The translations under genes were made by a program, and so were the position numbers. The notes beneath the pieces were generated by a model. It ran no database searches. It saw only the letters and a list, made by a program, of their open reading frames with translations, and was not told where the DNA came from. From Variovorax brevis (GTDB lineage: Bacteria > Pseudomonadota > Gammaproteobacteria > Burkholderiales > Burkholderiaceae_C), in contig NZ_JASZYG010000002.1 in the NCBI RefSeq assembly GCF_030317105.1, positions 806,001 to 870,000 of the forward strand: a stretch of 64,000 bases of DNA. The letters run 5' to 3'. Shown one piece after another: positions 8,329 to 17,727 of the stretch (the stretch's first letter is position 1; every line of letters begins with the position of its first letter).

Positions 8329-10325
8329 TGCAACTTGAAAACCGCGTGCGCGAGACCTTCGCGCAAGGTGGCGCGCTGTCGCACGCGGCCGACCAGTTTC
8401 GCGAGCGCACCGGCCAGACGGAAATGGCCCTGGCCGTCGCACGCACCATCGATGAAGGCGGCGTGCTGGTTGTCGAGGCGGGTACTGGCGTGGGCAAGAC
8501 TTTCTCTTATCTCGTGCCCGCCTTGCTGAGCGGCGAGCGCGTGCTGCTTTCGACCGCCACCAAGACCCTGCAGGACCAACTGTTCGGGCGGGACTTGCCC
8601 CGCTTGATCGAAGCGCTGGGCTTGCCGGTGCGCACGGCTTTGCTCAAGGGACGTGGCAGCTACCTGTGCCTGCACCGGCTCGATCTGGCGCGGCATGATG
8701 CCTCGTCCGAGCGTGCATCGGCCCGCACGCTGGCCAAGATCGAGCAGTGGTCCAAGGCCACGCGAACCGGCGACCTGGCCGAGTTGCCGGGGCTGGATGA
8801 ACGATCGCCGGTGATTCCCCTCATCAGTTCCACGCGCGAGAACTGCCTTGGCGCGCAGTGCCCGCAGTTCAGGGCTTGCCACGTCAACCTGGCGCGGCGC
8901 GAGGCCTTGGCCGCAGACGTGGTGGTGGTCAATCACCATCTGTTCTTTGCAGACTTGGCGGTGCGTGAATCCGGCATGGCCGAGTTGTTGCCCACCGTGC
9001 GCGTCGTGGTGTTCGACGAAGCCCATCAGCTCAACGAGACCGGTGTCCAGTTTCTGGGCGCGCAGCTGGGCAGCGCGCAGGCACTGGACTTTGCACGCGA
9101 CATCCTGGCGGCGGGCCTGCAGCACGCACGCGGCCTTGTCGATTGGCAGCTACTGAGCGCAGCGGTGGAGCGTGGCGCGCGCGAGTTGAGGCTTGCCGTC
9201 GGCAAGCAATGGCCGGGCACCAAGCTGCGCTGGACCGAGAAGGCGCCCGACGGTGTGGCCGACGACGTTTGGCAGGAGTCGCTGGAAGCGCTGCAACTGG
9301 CTTTCGAGAAAGCGGCCGAAGGGCTCGACACCGTCAGCGAACTCACGCCGGATTTCGTTCGCCTGCACGAGCGCGCGACCGAGCTGGCCCGTCGCAGCGC
9401 CCGATTCGCGCTGTCCTGCGCGCCCGAGTCGGTGCGGTGGGTCGACGTCGGCACGCAGATACGGCTGGTGGAGTCGCCGCTCGACATCGCCCATGCGGTG
9501 CGCACGCGCATGATCAAGAAGGATCAGGACGACCCCGAGGCGACAGGCCGAAGCTGGATCTTCACCTCCGCCACGCTGGGCGACGACCCCAAGCTGCGCT
9601 GGTTCACCGAACCCTGCGGGCTTGACGACGCCAGCGTGCTGCGCGTGTCCAGCCCCTTTGACTACCTTGAGCAGGCGGCGCTGTACGTGCCGCGCAATTT
9701 CCCCAAACCCAACGATCCTGCGCACGGCAGCGAGGTCGCTCGCGTCGCAGGGCGCGGCGCCGCGGTGCTGGGCGGCAGGACACTGGTGCTCACCACGACC
9801 TTGCGCGCCCTGCGCACCATTGGCGACGACCTGAAACGGCAGTTCGAGCAGTCAGATGCGCCGGTCGCGCTGGAAGTGCTGGTGCAGGGCGAGTTGCCCA
9901 AGCGCGTGTTGATGGAGCGCTTTCGCGAAGGCGCGAGCCAAGGGCGGGGCGGATGCGTCCTCGTGGCCTCGGCGTCGTTCTGGGAGGGCTTCGACGCGCC
10001 GGGCGACGTGCTGCAGCTGGTGGTCATCGACAAGCTGCCATTTCCGCCACCCAACGATCCGCTGGTTGAAGCGCGGTCCAAACGGCTGGAGTCGCAGGGG
10101 CGCAGCGCGTTCAACGACTACTTCCTGCCCGAGGCTGCCATCGCGCTCAAGCAGGGTGCGGGGCGACTCATTCGGCGAGAGACCGATCAGGGCGTGCTCG
10201 TGATCTGCGACACGCGCCTTGCGGTGATGGGCTATGGAAAGCGGCTGCTCGCCGCGGTGCCGGGAATGCGCAGGATCGACAACGAAGCCGACTTCGACGC
10301 GGCGCTTGCGGCGCTCACGGACTGA
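8328..10325 (+). CDS. ATP-dependent DNA helicase, DinG/YoaA type, with Fe-S cluster
   Basis: A 665-residue superfamily 2 (XPD-like) 5'-3' helicase acting on DNA repair or recombination intermediates. Visible motifs: Q-motif-like GQTEMA near 30, Walker A AGTGVGKT at 51-58, four cysteines for a 4Fe-4S cluster at 114, 173, 178 and 184, DEAH box at 230-233, and C-terminal helicase motifs SASFWEGFDAPG and GAGRLIRR. The four-cysteine set and the length fit YoaA/DinG rather than RecQ-type helicases. No exonuclease domain is fused. It is coupled to the upstream YdcH-like gene and convergent with bamD, leaving 18 bp between the stop codons. Confidence 0.93.
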   Translation: MQLENRVRETFAQGGALSHAADQFRERTGQTEMALAVARTIDEGGVLVVEAGTGVGKTFSYLVPALLSGERVLLSTATKTLQDQLFGRDLPRLIEALGLPVRTALLKGRGSYLCLHRLDLARHDASSERASARTLAKIEQWSKATRTGDLAELPGLDERSPVIPLISSTRENCLGAQCPQFRACHVNLARREALAADVVVVNHHLFFADLAVRESGMAELLPTVRVVVFDEAHQLNETGVQFLGAQLGSAQALDFARDILAAGLQHARGLVDWQLLSAAVERGARELRLAVGKQWPGTKLRWTEKAPDGVADDVWQESLEALQLAFEKAAEGLDTVSELTPDFVRLHERATELARRSARFALSCAPESVRWVDVGTQIRLVESPLDIAHAVRTRMIKKDQDDPEATGRSWIFTSATLGDDPKLRWFTEPCGLDDASVLRVSSPFDYLEQAALYVPRNFPKPNDPAHGSEVARVAGRGAAVLGGRTLVLTTTLRALRTIGDDLKRQFEQSDAPVALEVLVQGELPKRVLMERFREGASQGRGGCVLVASASFWEGFDAPGDVLQLVVIDKLPFPPPNDPLVEARSKRLESQGRSAFNDYFLPEAAIALKQGAGRLIRRETDQGVLVICDTRLAVMGYGKRLLAAVPGMRRIDNEADFDAALAALTD

Positions 10326-10343
10326 GCGCCGACTACTGGCTGA

Positions 10344-11150
10344 TTACCAGAACTTCCACCACGGGTCATCCTTGCTGCGGAAGCCCTTGGCCATGTAGTC
10401 GCTCTTGGGATAGTTGCTGACCAGCACCCGCTGCGTGTCGTCGCGCAGTTGGGTCATGCCCAGTGCATCGTAGGATCGGTACATGATGTAGAGCGCTTCT
10501 TCGACCGCCGGCACTTCCCGGTAGTCAGCGATGGCGATCTGCGCGCGGTTGATGGCCGCCAGGTAGGCGCCGCGCGAGTAGTAATAGCGGGCCACGTGCA
10601 CTTCATACTGCGCGAGCGAGTTCACGATGTAGTTCATGCGCGCACGTGCATCGGGCGCGTAGCGCGAGTCGGGAAAGCGCGTTGCGAGTTCCTTGAACGA
10701 CTCGAAGGATTCCTTGGCCGCCTTCTGGTCGCGCTCCGAAAGATCCTGACGTGTCAGGAAGGAGAACATGCCCAGGTCGTCATTGAAGTTGACCACGCCC
10801 TTCATGTAGAGCGCATAGTCCATCGCGGGGCTCGCGGGGTGCAGCTTCATGAAGCGGTCGAGGGTGACGACCGCAGCGGTCTTGTCGCCGGCCTTGTATT
10901 GCGCATAGGCCTTTTCGAGCTGGGCCTGCTGGGCAAGCGGGGTGCCTGCGGCGCGGCCTTCAAGCTTTTCGTAGAGGGGCACGGCCTTGTCGTACGCGCC
11001 CGAGTCGAACTCGTCCTTGGCTTCGCTGTAGATCTTGTTCGGACTCCAGTTCGCTGTCTTGTCGACCTTGTCGGTCGAGCATCCGGTGATCAGGCATGCC
11101 GTCGCGAGTAACGCGAGCCAGCCGGGGACAACCGATAATTTGCGAAACAT
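10344..11150 (-). CDS. bamD: Outer membrane protein assembly factor BamD (lipoprotein)
   Basis: Essential lipoprotein of the BAM complex that inserts beta-barrel proteins into the outer membrane. The ATG at 11150 gives 268 residues with a signal peptide and a lipobox LITGC, Cys24 being the lipidated residue. The body consists of about five TPR-like repeats (for example SEAKDEFDSGAYDKAVPLYEKL and similar helical pairs). The 16-residue TTG-initiated extension upstream lacks signal-peptide logic and was not used. It is divergent from rluD with only about 14 bp between start codons, an arrangement conserved in many proteobacteria (comL-rluD). Confidence 0.94.
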   Translation of the reverse strand: MFRKLSVVPGWLALLATACLITGCSTDKVDKTANWSPNKIYSEAKDEFDSGAYDKAVPLYEKLEGRAAGTPLAQQAQLEKAYAQYKAGDKTAAVVTLDRFMKLHPASPAMDYALYMKGVVNFNDDLGMFSFLTRQDLSERDQKAAKESFESFKELATRFPDSRYAPDARARMNYIVNSLAQYEVHVARYYYSRGAYLAAINRAQIAIADYREVPAVEEALYIMYRSYDALGMTQLRDDTQRVLVSNYPKSDYMAKGFRSKDDPWWKFW

Positions 11151-11164
11151 CACTAGAAGCTTTC

Positions 11165-12187
11165 GTGAAACAGGTGCCCTCAATTATATCGACCGACCCC
11201 CTTGACGACGGCCACGATGCCCCGGATGAAATCATGGGGGATCCGGTGGATGCGAGCGAGACGCGGGACTTCGTCATCTCCGCGGCGCACCACAACGCGC
11301 GTCTCGATCGCGCCCTGGCCGAGCTGATCCCGGAGTTCTCGCGCAGCTACCTGCGCCAACTCATCGAAGCGGGCGCCGTCCAGTTGAAGGGGCGGCCCGT
11401 CATGAAGCCGTCCGCAACCGTTCATGCGGCGGATGCGGGCAGCATCGAACTGCGACCGACGCCGCAGAGCCAAGCCTTCAAGCCAGAGGCGATGGACCTC
11501 AAGGTGGTGCACGAAGACGCCCACCTGCGCGTCATCGACAAGCCGGTCGGGCTCGTCGTTCATCCGGCGCCGGGCAACTGGAGCGGCACGCTGCTCAACG
11601 GCCTTCTCGCGCTCGACGCGCAGGCCGCGAACCTGCCGCGCGCCGGCATCGTGCACCGGCTCGACCGCGACACCAGCGGCCTGATGGTCGTCGCGCGCAC
11701 GCGCGCCACCATGGATTCCCTGGTGGCGATGATCGCAGCGCGCGAAGTCACGCGCCAATACCTGGCGATGGCGCATCGCAGCTGGCAGGGCGCCGCCGCG
11801 CGCCACGTCGACTCGCCCATCGGAAGAGATCCACGCAACCGCCTGCGCATGGCCGTGGTCGATCTGGCCCGTCATTCGGGCAAGCCAGCGCGCACCCTGA
11901 TCGAGCACCTGGACAGCAACGATGTCGGCTGCGCGGTGCGCTGCACCCTCGAAACGGGGCGTACGCACCAGATCCGCGTTCACATGGCGTCCATCGGCCA
12001 TCCGCTGGTGGGCGACGCCCTTTATGGCGGGGCGCCGGCAGAAGGCTTGAACCGACAGGCGCTGCACGCGTTCAAGCTGGCCTTCAACCATCCGGTGACA
12101 GGTGAAGCCCTGTCTTTTGCGTCCGAACCACCGCAAGACGTCGCGCAGGCGATGCGCGCCTGGGGCCTGGACTACAATCGCGCGTGA
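11165..12187 (+). CDS. rluD: 23S rRNA pseudouridine synthase RluD
   Basis: RluA-family pseudouridine synthase; RluD makes the pseudouridines in helix 69 of 23S rRNA. An N-terminal S4 RNA-binding domain (RLDRALAELIPEFSRSYLRQ) is followed by the catalytic domain with the signature GIVHRLDRDTSGLMV, whose Asp in RLDRD is the catalytic residue. The GTG at 11165 gives 340 residues; the frame stays open further upstream but would overlap the divergent bamD start. A downstream ATG in EIMGDP is also possible. Adjacency to bamD supports RluD over RluC. Confidence 0.92.
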   Translation: MKQVPSIISTDPLDDGHDAPDEIMGDPVDASETRDFVISAAHHNARLDRALAELIPEFSRSYLRQLIEAGAVQLKGRPVMKPSATVHAADAGSIELRPTPQSQAFKPEAMDLKVVHEDAHLRVIDKPVGLVVHPAPGNWSGTLLNGLLALDAQAANLPRAGIVHRLDRDTSGLMVVARTRATMDSLVAMIAAREVTRQYLAMAHRSWQGAAARHVDSPIGRDPRNRLRMAVVDLARHSGKPARTLIEHLDSNDVGCAVRCTLETGRTHQIRVHMASIGHPLVGDALYGGAPAEGLNRQALHAFKLAFNHPVTGEALSFASEPPQDVAQAMRAWGLDYNRA

Positions 12188-12194
12188 TGGCCCC

Positions 12195-12236
12195 CAGGGC
12201 CTCGCCGGCCACACCGTGCCGGCCCTGCGTTGTTCT
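12195..12236 (+). terminator. Imperfect hairpin with T-rich tail after rluD
   Basis: CAGGGCC...CCGGC pairs with GCCGGCCCTG over 12195-12226 with a small bulge, followed by GCGTTGTTCTT. The T tract is interrupted, so this is at best a weak Rho-independent terminator between rluD and scpB. Confidence 0.35.
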
Positions 12237-12313
12237 TGCCAAGCGCCGGCAACGCCCCCTTAACTTCCACCTGAACGCGCGCCGCCCCGGCGCCATCCCG
12301 GAAAACGCGAACC

Positions 12314-13339
12314 ATGAATACGGCGGATGCCAAGCGCATTCTCGAAACCGCCTTGATCTGTTCGGCCCAGCCGTTGCCGGTGCGCGAACTGCGCGTGCTG
12401 TTCGACGACGAACTCGGCGCCGACACGATCAAGTCGCTTCTTGTCGAACTGCAGGACGAATGGACGCAGCGCGGCCTGGAACTTGTGAGCGTGGCCAGCG
12501 GCTGGCGCTTTCAGAGCCGTCCCGAAATGCGGGACCACCTCGACCGGCTGCACCCTGAAAAGCCCCCGCGCTACACGCGCGCCGCGCTCGAAACGCTGGC
12601 CATCATTGCCTATCGGCAGCCGGTGACCCGCGGCGACATGGAAGACATTCGCGGCGTGACCATCAACTCCCAGATCCTCAAGCAGTTGGAAGATCGCAAC
12701 TGGGTGGAAGTCATCGGCCACCGCGAAACGGTGGGCCGGCCGGCCCTCTATGCCACCACCCGCCAGTTCCTGGACGATCTGGGCCTGGCGTCGCTGGACC
12801 AGCTTCCGCTGATCGAGACGCCCGCCCAGCAAGGCGCGCTGGTCGATGCGTTGGCCACTGCGGCGGCTGAGCAGGGCGCGCTGCCGATTGATGAGCCGGT
12901 GCTGGCGGCAGCCCTTGACAGCAGCGAGCTGGCATCAGTGGTTGAGTCCGCTCCAGAAGAGGCGGTGGCAGTTGATGCCGTCCCGGCGTCGGCCGAGCCG
13001 GCGCAAGGCGCGACAGAAGCGGCGGAGGTCGATGCGGTCCCGGCTGTTCCGACCGAAGTCGACACACTCCCGGCCGAGCCGGCCAGAGCCGAGGCGGTCG
13101 CAGCCCAGTCGGCCAAATTCGACGAGGTCTCGGCCGTGCCGTCCGAGGTGGACCTCCCCCCCGCTGAAACGCCGGCGGACGAAGCTACCCCCACGCAATT
13201 GCCCGGTGCGCCATCCCTGCAATCGCCGCCTGGCGAAGACGCGATTGCCGAGCGGCCCGCCACGTCCCTTGGGGCGCCCGATCCCACTGAAGAAGACGAC
13301 GATACCCCCGCCACCGCGCGCTCCGGAACCCAACCATGA
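12314..13339 (+). CDS. scpB: Segregation and condensation protein B, with an acidic C-terminal extension
   Basis: ScpB partners ScpA and SMC in chromosome condensation. The first roughly 180 residues are a canonical tandem winged-helix ScpB ([61 protein letters not shown]). Residues about 185-341 form a low-complexity Ala/Glu/Pro/Val tail with degenerate repeats ([22 protein letters not shown]), much longer than typical ScpB of about 200 residues. It overlaps the rluB start by 4 bp (ATGA, 13336-13339); scpB-rluB adjacency is widespread. Confidence 0.92.
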   Translation: MNTADAKRILETALICSAQPLPVRELRVLFDDELGADTIKSLLVELQDEWTQRGLELVSVASGWRFQSRPEMRDHLDRLHPEKPPRYTRAALETLAIIAYRQPVTRGDMEDIRGVTINSQILKQLEDRNWVEVIGHRETVGRPALYATTRQFLDDLGLASLDQLPLIETPAQQGALVDALATAAAEQGALPIDEPVLAAALDSSELASVVESAPEEAVAVDAVPASAEPAQGATEAAEVDAVPAVPTEVDTLPAEPARAEAVAAQSAKFDEVSAVPSEVDLPPAETPADEATPTQLPGAPSLQSPPGEDAIAERPATSLGAPDPTEEDDDTPATARSGTQP

Positions 13340-15099
13340 CACCAGTAAATCCTGAAGTCCCCGTGCCGACAGACGCGCCCAAGGTGGAGGAGTCGCCCGC
13401 GATGGCATCTCCGGCCGGGGACGCCGCCGCCTCGCCGGCGCCGGAAGCGACCGCCGACAACGCAGGCGAAACCGCCCCGCGCAAGCGCCGCCCGCGCCGG
13501 AAAAAGACGGTGGAAGCCGTGGCGCCAGAGGGTGAAGAGGGCGCAGTGGCCCAGCCGCCATTGTCTGAAGAGCCGGCGCCAGAAGCGTCCTTCGCGCCGG
13601 AGCCTGTGCAGGTCGCGACACCTGAAGCGACGCCTGAGCCCGTTGCAGCGCCTGCCCCGGCCGCCCAGCCGGCCCGTGCAGACGATCAGGATGACGACAT
13701 CGACGAAGACGAGGAAGAGCCGGACGAGGAAGAGGACGACCTCGACCGTGCCCGTCGTGCCGCCCAACGCGAACAGCGCAACGCGCCGCCGCCGGAGCCC
13801 ATCCGCTTTGTCGACGTGGTGTCGGGTCAATTCGATGCCGACGAAGAGAGCCCGGACGTCGCGCCCCTGAAGCGCGTGTTGTTGCCGGAAGCCGATTCCC
13901 CCAAGCTTCACAAGGTGTTGGCGCAGGCCGGACTCGGTTCGCGCCTGGAGATGGAGCAACTGATTCTGCAGGGCCGGATCTCCGTCAACAACGAGCCGGC
14001 GCACATCGGGCAACGCATCCAGTACGGCGATCAGGTCAAGATCAACGGCAAGCCCATTCGCTACCGCATTGCGCCGCCGCCGGCGCGCGTCATCGCGTAT
14101 CACAAGCCGGCTGGCGAAGTGGTCACGCATGACGATCCGCAAAACCGGCCCACTGTTTTTCGCAAGCTTCCGCGCCTGCAGCAAGGCAAGTGGCAATCGG
14201 TCGGGCGTCTTGACCTGAACACCGAAGGCCTCCTGTTGTTCACGAGTTCGGGCGAGCTGGCCAACCAGTTGATGCACCCGCGATTCGGCCTGGAGCGCGA
14301 GTATGCGGTTCGGGTACTGGGCGCGCTGAGCAAGGAAGAAAAGCAGAAGCTGCTCGACGGCGTGCGCCTGGACGACGGCATGGCGCAGTTCGGCTCCATT
14401 GAAGATGGCGGCGGCGAAGGCGCCAATTGCTGGTACCGCGTGACCATCTCGGAAGGGCGCAACCGCGAAGTGCGCCGGATGTGCGAGGCCGTCGGCCATG
14501 CCGTCAGCCGCCTCATCCGGATCCGCTACGGCGCCATGGTGCTGCCGCGCGGCCTGAAGCGCGGTGCCTTCATGGAACTGGACGAGGCCGACATCCGGGC
14601 CCTGTTCCAGGCTTCCGGCGGCATGCGCGAGCGTCCGCAACGCGCACCCGATCAGGAAGGCGGCGGAGGCCGCAACAACCGGAACAAGCGCCGGCGCGGC
14701 AAGCGTGACGGCGGCGGGGGTGGCGGCGGTCCGCGTGCCGACGGCGCGGGCGAGCAAATCCCCAACCCGATGGGCGACGGTCAACGCGGCCGCGGGGGGC
14801 GCAATCGCGGTCCCGGCAACGCGGGCGGTCCTCCGCAAGGCCAGCGGCGCGGTGGCGGCGGTGGTGGAGGAGGAGGCGGCGGGGGCGGCGGCAACCGTGG
14901 CGATCGCTTTACCGGCCAGGGCGGCGGCGACCGCCAGCCCAGCGGTGCCAACCAGCCCGATCCGATGAAGACCTCCCTCGGCTACATCGGCGCCGACAGC
15001 TTCTCGCGGCAACGGCGGGAGCAGCGCGACGGCGGACGCCGTGGCGGCCAGGGCGGCGGTGGGCAGGGTGGCGGCGGCAATCGCCGTCGCGGTCGCTGA
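13336..15099 (+). CDS. rluB: 23S rRNA pseudouridine synthase RluB, with long disordered N- and C-terminal regions
   Basis: RsuA-family enzyme that isomerises a uridine in helix 89 of 23S rRNA. An acidic/Pro-rich N-terminal region (about 1-185) precedes an S4 domain ([14 protein letters not shown]) and the catalytic domain with [14 protein letters not shown] (catalytic Asp293) and [10 protein letters not shown]. After about residue 430 the chain becomes a very basic, Gly-rich tail with long glycine runs and RG repeats. Total 587 residues against roughly 250-300 in E. coli. The tail is probably an unstructured RNA-binding extension (inference). Translation is coupled to scpB. Confidence 0.93.
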   Translation: MTPVNPEVPVPTDAPKVEESPAMASPAGDAAASPAPEATADNAGETAPRKRRPRRKKTVEAVAPEGEEGAVAQPPLSEEPAPEASFAPEPVQVATPEATPEPVAAPAPAAQPARADDQDDDIDEDEEEPDEEEDDLDRARRAAQREQRNAPPPEPIRFVDVVSGQFDADEESPDVAPLKRVLLPEADSPKLHKVLAQAGLGSRLEMEQLILQGRISVNNEPAHIGQRIQYGDQVKINGKPIRYRIAPPPARVIAYHKPAGEVVTHDDPQNRPTVFRKLPRLQQGKWQSVGRLDLNTEGLLLFTSSGELANQLMHPRFGLEREYAVRVLGALSKEEKQKLLDGVRLDDGMAQFGSIEDGGGEGANCWYRVTISEGRNREVRRMCEAVGHAVSRLIRIRYGAMVLPRGLKRGAFMELDEADIRALFQASGGMRERPQRAPDQEGGGGRNNRNKRRRGKRDGGGGGGGPRADGAGEQIPNPMGDGQRGRGGRNRGPGNAGGPPQGQRRGGGGGGGGGGGGGGNRGDRFTGQGGGDRQPSGANQPDPMKTSLGYIGADSFSRQRREQRDGGRRGGQGGGGQGGGGNRRRGR

Positions 15100-15129
15100 A
15101 GCCGGCCTTGTCAATTCCCGAGTATTTCG

Positions 15130-15151
15130 CCCCTCGCGCGAGGGGTGAGGA
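15130..15151. repeat. REP-like palindrome upstream of ndk
   Basis: A perfect 16-bp palindrome CCCCTCGCGCGAGGGG (15130-15145) continues into GGGGTGAGG, the same tail motif that flanks the palindrome of the REP copy in the ygiQ-type gene at 44119-44151. It lies in the 153-bp rluB-ndk spacer and lacks a T tract, so it is not an intrinsic terminator. Confidence 0.5.
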
Positions 15152-15252
15152 CCGGGCCGGTTAAAATCATGGGCTTTGTCAAGGTGGTGCAACCCTCAGG
15201 GCGGCTCCTTGTCGAATAGTCCTCAAAATCAACGCTCAGGAAAGCAACATTC

Positions 15253-15678
15253 ATGGCCATCGAACGCACCCTCTCCATCATCAAGCCCGACGCGGTTGCA
15301 AAGAACGTGATCGGCAAGATCGTTTCCCGTTTCGAAGCCGCCGGTCTGAAGATCGTCGCTGCCAAGTTCATCCACCTGTCGCGCTCTGAAGCCGAGCAGT
15401 TCTATGCCGTGCACAAGGAACGTCCCTTCTTCAAGGACCTGGTCGAGTTCATGATCTCGGGCCCGGTGTTCGTGCAAGTGCTCGAAGGCGAAAACGCCAT
15501 CGCCAAGAACCGCGACCTGATGGGCGCCACCGACCCCAAGAAGGCAGCCGCCGGCACCATCCGCGCCGACTTCGCCGACAGCATCGACGCCAACGCCGTT
15601 CACGGCTCCGACGCGCCCGAAACGGCTGCTGTCGAAGTGTCGTTCTTCTTCGCTGGTCTCAACGTCTACGCACGTTGA
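15253..15678 (+). CDS. ndk: Nucleoside diphosphate kinase
   Basis: Transfers the gamma-phosphate of ATP to (d)NDPs through a phosphohistidine. The 141-residue protein has the family start [12 protein letters not shown], the active-site motif NAVHGSD with catalytic His117, and normal bacterial length. A Shine-Dalgarno AGGAAAG precedes the ATG. Its stop overlaps the potential TTG of rlmN, so the two genes are effectively contiguous. A -10-like TAAAAT at 15172-15177 lies in the spacer but no good -35 is seen. ndk-rlmN-pilF-rodZ-ispG-hisS is a conserved order in beta- and gammaproteobacteria. Confidence 0.97.
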   Translation: MAIERTLSIIKPDAVAKNVIGKIVSRFEAAGLKIVAAKFIHLSRSEAEQFYAVHKERPFFKDLVEFMISGPVFVQVLEGENAIAKNRDLMGATDPKKAAAGTIRADFADSIDANAVHGSDAPETAAVEVSFFFAGLNVYAR

Positions 15679-15695
15679 GCGCTTTGCCTGACGCA

Positions 15696-16880
15696 ATGAC
15701 GACGACCAATCTTCTCGATTTCGATCTGGAGGGCTTGGCCGCGTTCTGCGAACGGCTCGGCGAAAAGCGTTTCCGCGCAACGCAGCTCTTCCGCTGGATC
15801 CACCAGCGGGGAGAAAGCGACTTCACCCGGATGACCGATCTGGCGAAGTCGCTGCGCGAAAAGCTGGCCACCACGGCGCACGTCGAGGCGCTGAAGGTGC
15901 TCACCCAGCACGAATCCTCGGACGGCACGATCAAGTGGCTGTTCGACGTGGGCGATGGCAACGCGGTCGAGGCCGTGTTCATCCCCGAAGACGATCGCGG
16001 CACGCTGTGCGTGTCGTCGCAAGCCGGTTGCGCCGTCGGATGCCGCTTCTGCTCGACGGGCCACCAGGGCTTTTCCCGCAACCTGACCACGGGTGAAATC
16101 ACCGCCCAACTCTGGTTTGCCGAACACTTCCTGCGCAAGCACCTGGAGCGCGACGAACGCGTCATCTCCAACGTGGTGATGATGGGCATGGGCGAGCCGC
16201 TTCAGAATTACTCGGCACTCGTTCCCGCCTTGCGCACGATGCTCGACGACAACGCGTACGGCCTGTCGCGCCGCCGCGTCACGGTGTCGACCTCGGGCGT
16301 CGTGCCCATGATGGATCGACTGGGCGCCGATGTGCCGGTGGCGCTCGCTGTTTCGTTGCACGCACCCAACGACGCCTTGCGCGACGACCTTGTGCCGCTC
16401 AATCGAAAGTACCCGATTGCCGAGTTGCTTGACGCCTGCAATCGCTACCTGGAGCACGCCCCGCGCGACTTCGTGACTTTCGAGTACTGCATGCTCGACG
16501 GCGTGAACGACCAGCCCGAGCACGCCAGGCAGTTGGTCGACCTGGTGAAAAAGCACGCGGGCCGTGGTGTCTCGTGCAAGTTCAACCTCATTCCCTTCAA
16601 CCCGTTTCCTGCATCGGGCCTCATCCGCTCGCCACGCCCGCGCGTGGAAGCCTTCGCCAAGGTGTTGAGCGAGGCCGGCGTGGTGACGACCGTGCGCAAG
16701 ACGCGCGGCGACGACATCGACGCCGCATGCGGTCAGTTGGCAGGCGACGTCAAGGACCGCACGCGCGCCGCCGAGCGCATGGCGCAGCGCCGCGTCGCGG
16801 CAGATGCTGCCGTTCGTCCCATTGTTTTGCATCCCACCCGCAAGATCTCTACCACCACCCCCGACGCCCAGGAGCGCTGA
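15696..16880 (+). CDS. rlmN: Dual-specificity 23S rRNA/tRNA adenine-C2 methyltransferase RlmN
   Basis: Radical SAM enzyme that methylates C2 of A2503 in 23S rRNA and A37 in tRNAs. The 4Fe-4S ligands are Cys112, Cys116 and Cys119 in [11 protein letters not shown], and the methyl-carrying Cys is Cys345 in DIDAACGQL. The ATG at 15696 gives 394 residues beginning MTTTNLLDF; an in-frame TTG at 15675 overlapping the ndk stop would add seven residues. It is clearly RlmN by the GMGEPLQNY and [13 protein letters not shown] motifs. The C-terminal 30 residues are a variable extension. Confidence 0.96.
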   Translation: MTTTNLLDFDLEGLAAFCERLGEKRFRATQLFRWIHQRGESDFTRMTDLAKSLREKLATTAHVEALKVLTQHESSDGTIKWLFDVGDGNAVEAVFIPEDDRGTLCVSSQAGCAVGCRFCSTGHQGFSRNLTTGEITAQLWFAEHFLRKHLERDERVISNVVMMGMGEPLQNYSALVPALRTMLDDNAYGLSRRRVTVSTSGVVPMMDRLGADVPVALAVSLHAPNDALRDDLVPLNRKYPIAELLDACNRYLEHAPRDFVTFEYCMLDGVNDQPEHARQLVDLVKKHAGRGVSCKFNLIPFNPFPASGLIRSPRPRVEAFAKVLSEAGVVTTVRKTRGDDIDAACGQLAGDVKDRTRAAERMAQRRVAADAAVRPIVLHPTRKISTTTPDAQER

Positions 16881-16884
16881 CCCG

Positions 16885-17727
16885 ATGAGCATGGCCTTTC
16901 CGATCCCATGGGTCGCCGCGAGTCGGCTCGCGCTTGGCATATTCGCAGCCATCCTTCTTGCCGGATGTGCGAACAAGTCTTCGGGTAGCGGACCCGTACT
17001 GAATTCCGGTCGCGGTGCCGAGCCGGAGATCGTCACGGAGTCGGACGAGACCTCCGGTCGCAAGCGGGCACGCCTGCGGCTCGAGCTGGCCATGGGCTAC
17101 TACGAGCAGGGGCAGACCACGGTCGCGCTGGACGAAATCAAGCAGGCCCTCACGGCCGATCCGAACTATTCGGACGCGTACAACCTGCGCGGACTCATCT
17201 ACATGCGCCTGGACGATCCCCCCATGGCGGAGGACAGCTTTCGCCGCGCGATCTCGCTCAATCCGCGCGACGCCAACGCCATGCACAACTACGGCTGGCT
17301 CCTGTGCCAGCAACAGCGCTATGCGGATGCGACACGGCAATTCAATCGCGCCCTCGACGTGCCCAACTACACCGACCGCGCCAAGACGCTGCTGACGGAA
17401 GGCGTGTGCCAGATCCGGGCCGGCGAGATGGCCGAGGCAGAGCGCACCCTGACCAAGGCCTACGAAATTGACGCCGCCAACCCGGTGATCGGCTACAACC
17501 TCGCGATGATCTTGACGCGGCGCGACGAGTGGACGCGGGCGCAGTTCTACATCCGGCGCGTCAACAACAGCCAGGCGGCCAACGCCGAAACGCTGTGGCT
17601 CGGCATCAAGGTCGAGCGTCACCTCAACAATCGCGACGCCGTCACCCAGTTGGCGGGCCAGTTGCAACGGCGTTTCCCTCAATCGAAGGAAGCGCAGGCC
17701 TACGAACGCGGAAATTTCAATGATTGA
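16885..17727 (+). CDS. pilF: Type IV pilus biogenesis/stability lipoprotein PilF (PilW) with TPR repeats
   Basis: Outer-membrane pilotin-type lipoprotein needed for assembly of the PilQ secretin. The ATG at 16885 gives 280 residues with a lipoprotein signal peptide (lipobox LLAGC, Cys28). This is followed by at least four TPRs (MGYYEQGQTTVALDEIKQAL; RGLIYMRLDDPPMAEDSFRRA; YGWLLCQQQRYADATRQFNRA). An upstream in-frame start would add a Pro-rich stretch overlapping rlmN and was rejected. The position between rlmN and the RodZ-like gene is the classic pilF location. Confidence 0.92.
   Translation: MSMAFPIPWVAASRLALGIFAAILLAGCANKSSGSGPVLNSGRGAEPEIVTESDETSGRKRARLRLELAMGYYEQGQTTVALDEIKQALTADPNYSDAYNLRGLIYMRLDDPPMAEDSFRRAISLNPRDANAMHNYGWLLCQQQRYADATRQFNRALDVPNYTDRAKTLLTEGVCQIRAGEMAEAERTLTKAYEIDAANPVIGYNLAMILTRRDEWTRAQFYIRRVNNSQAANAETLWLGIKVERHLNNRDAVTQLAGQLQRRFPQSKEAQAYERGNFND

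Noticed and set aside
12748-15192. An 814-codon open frame on the minus strand opposite scpB and rluB
   Set aside because: It is antisense to two well-supported genes, has no family motif and no ribosome-binding site, and is kept open by high GC and the low-complexity Pro/Ala/Gly coding on the plus strand.
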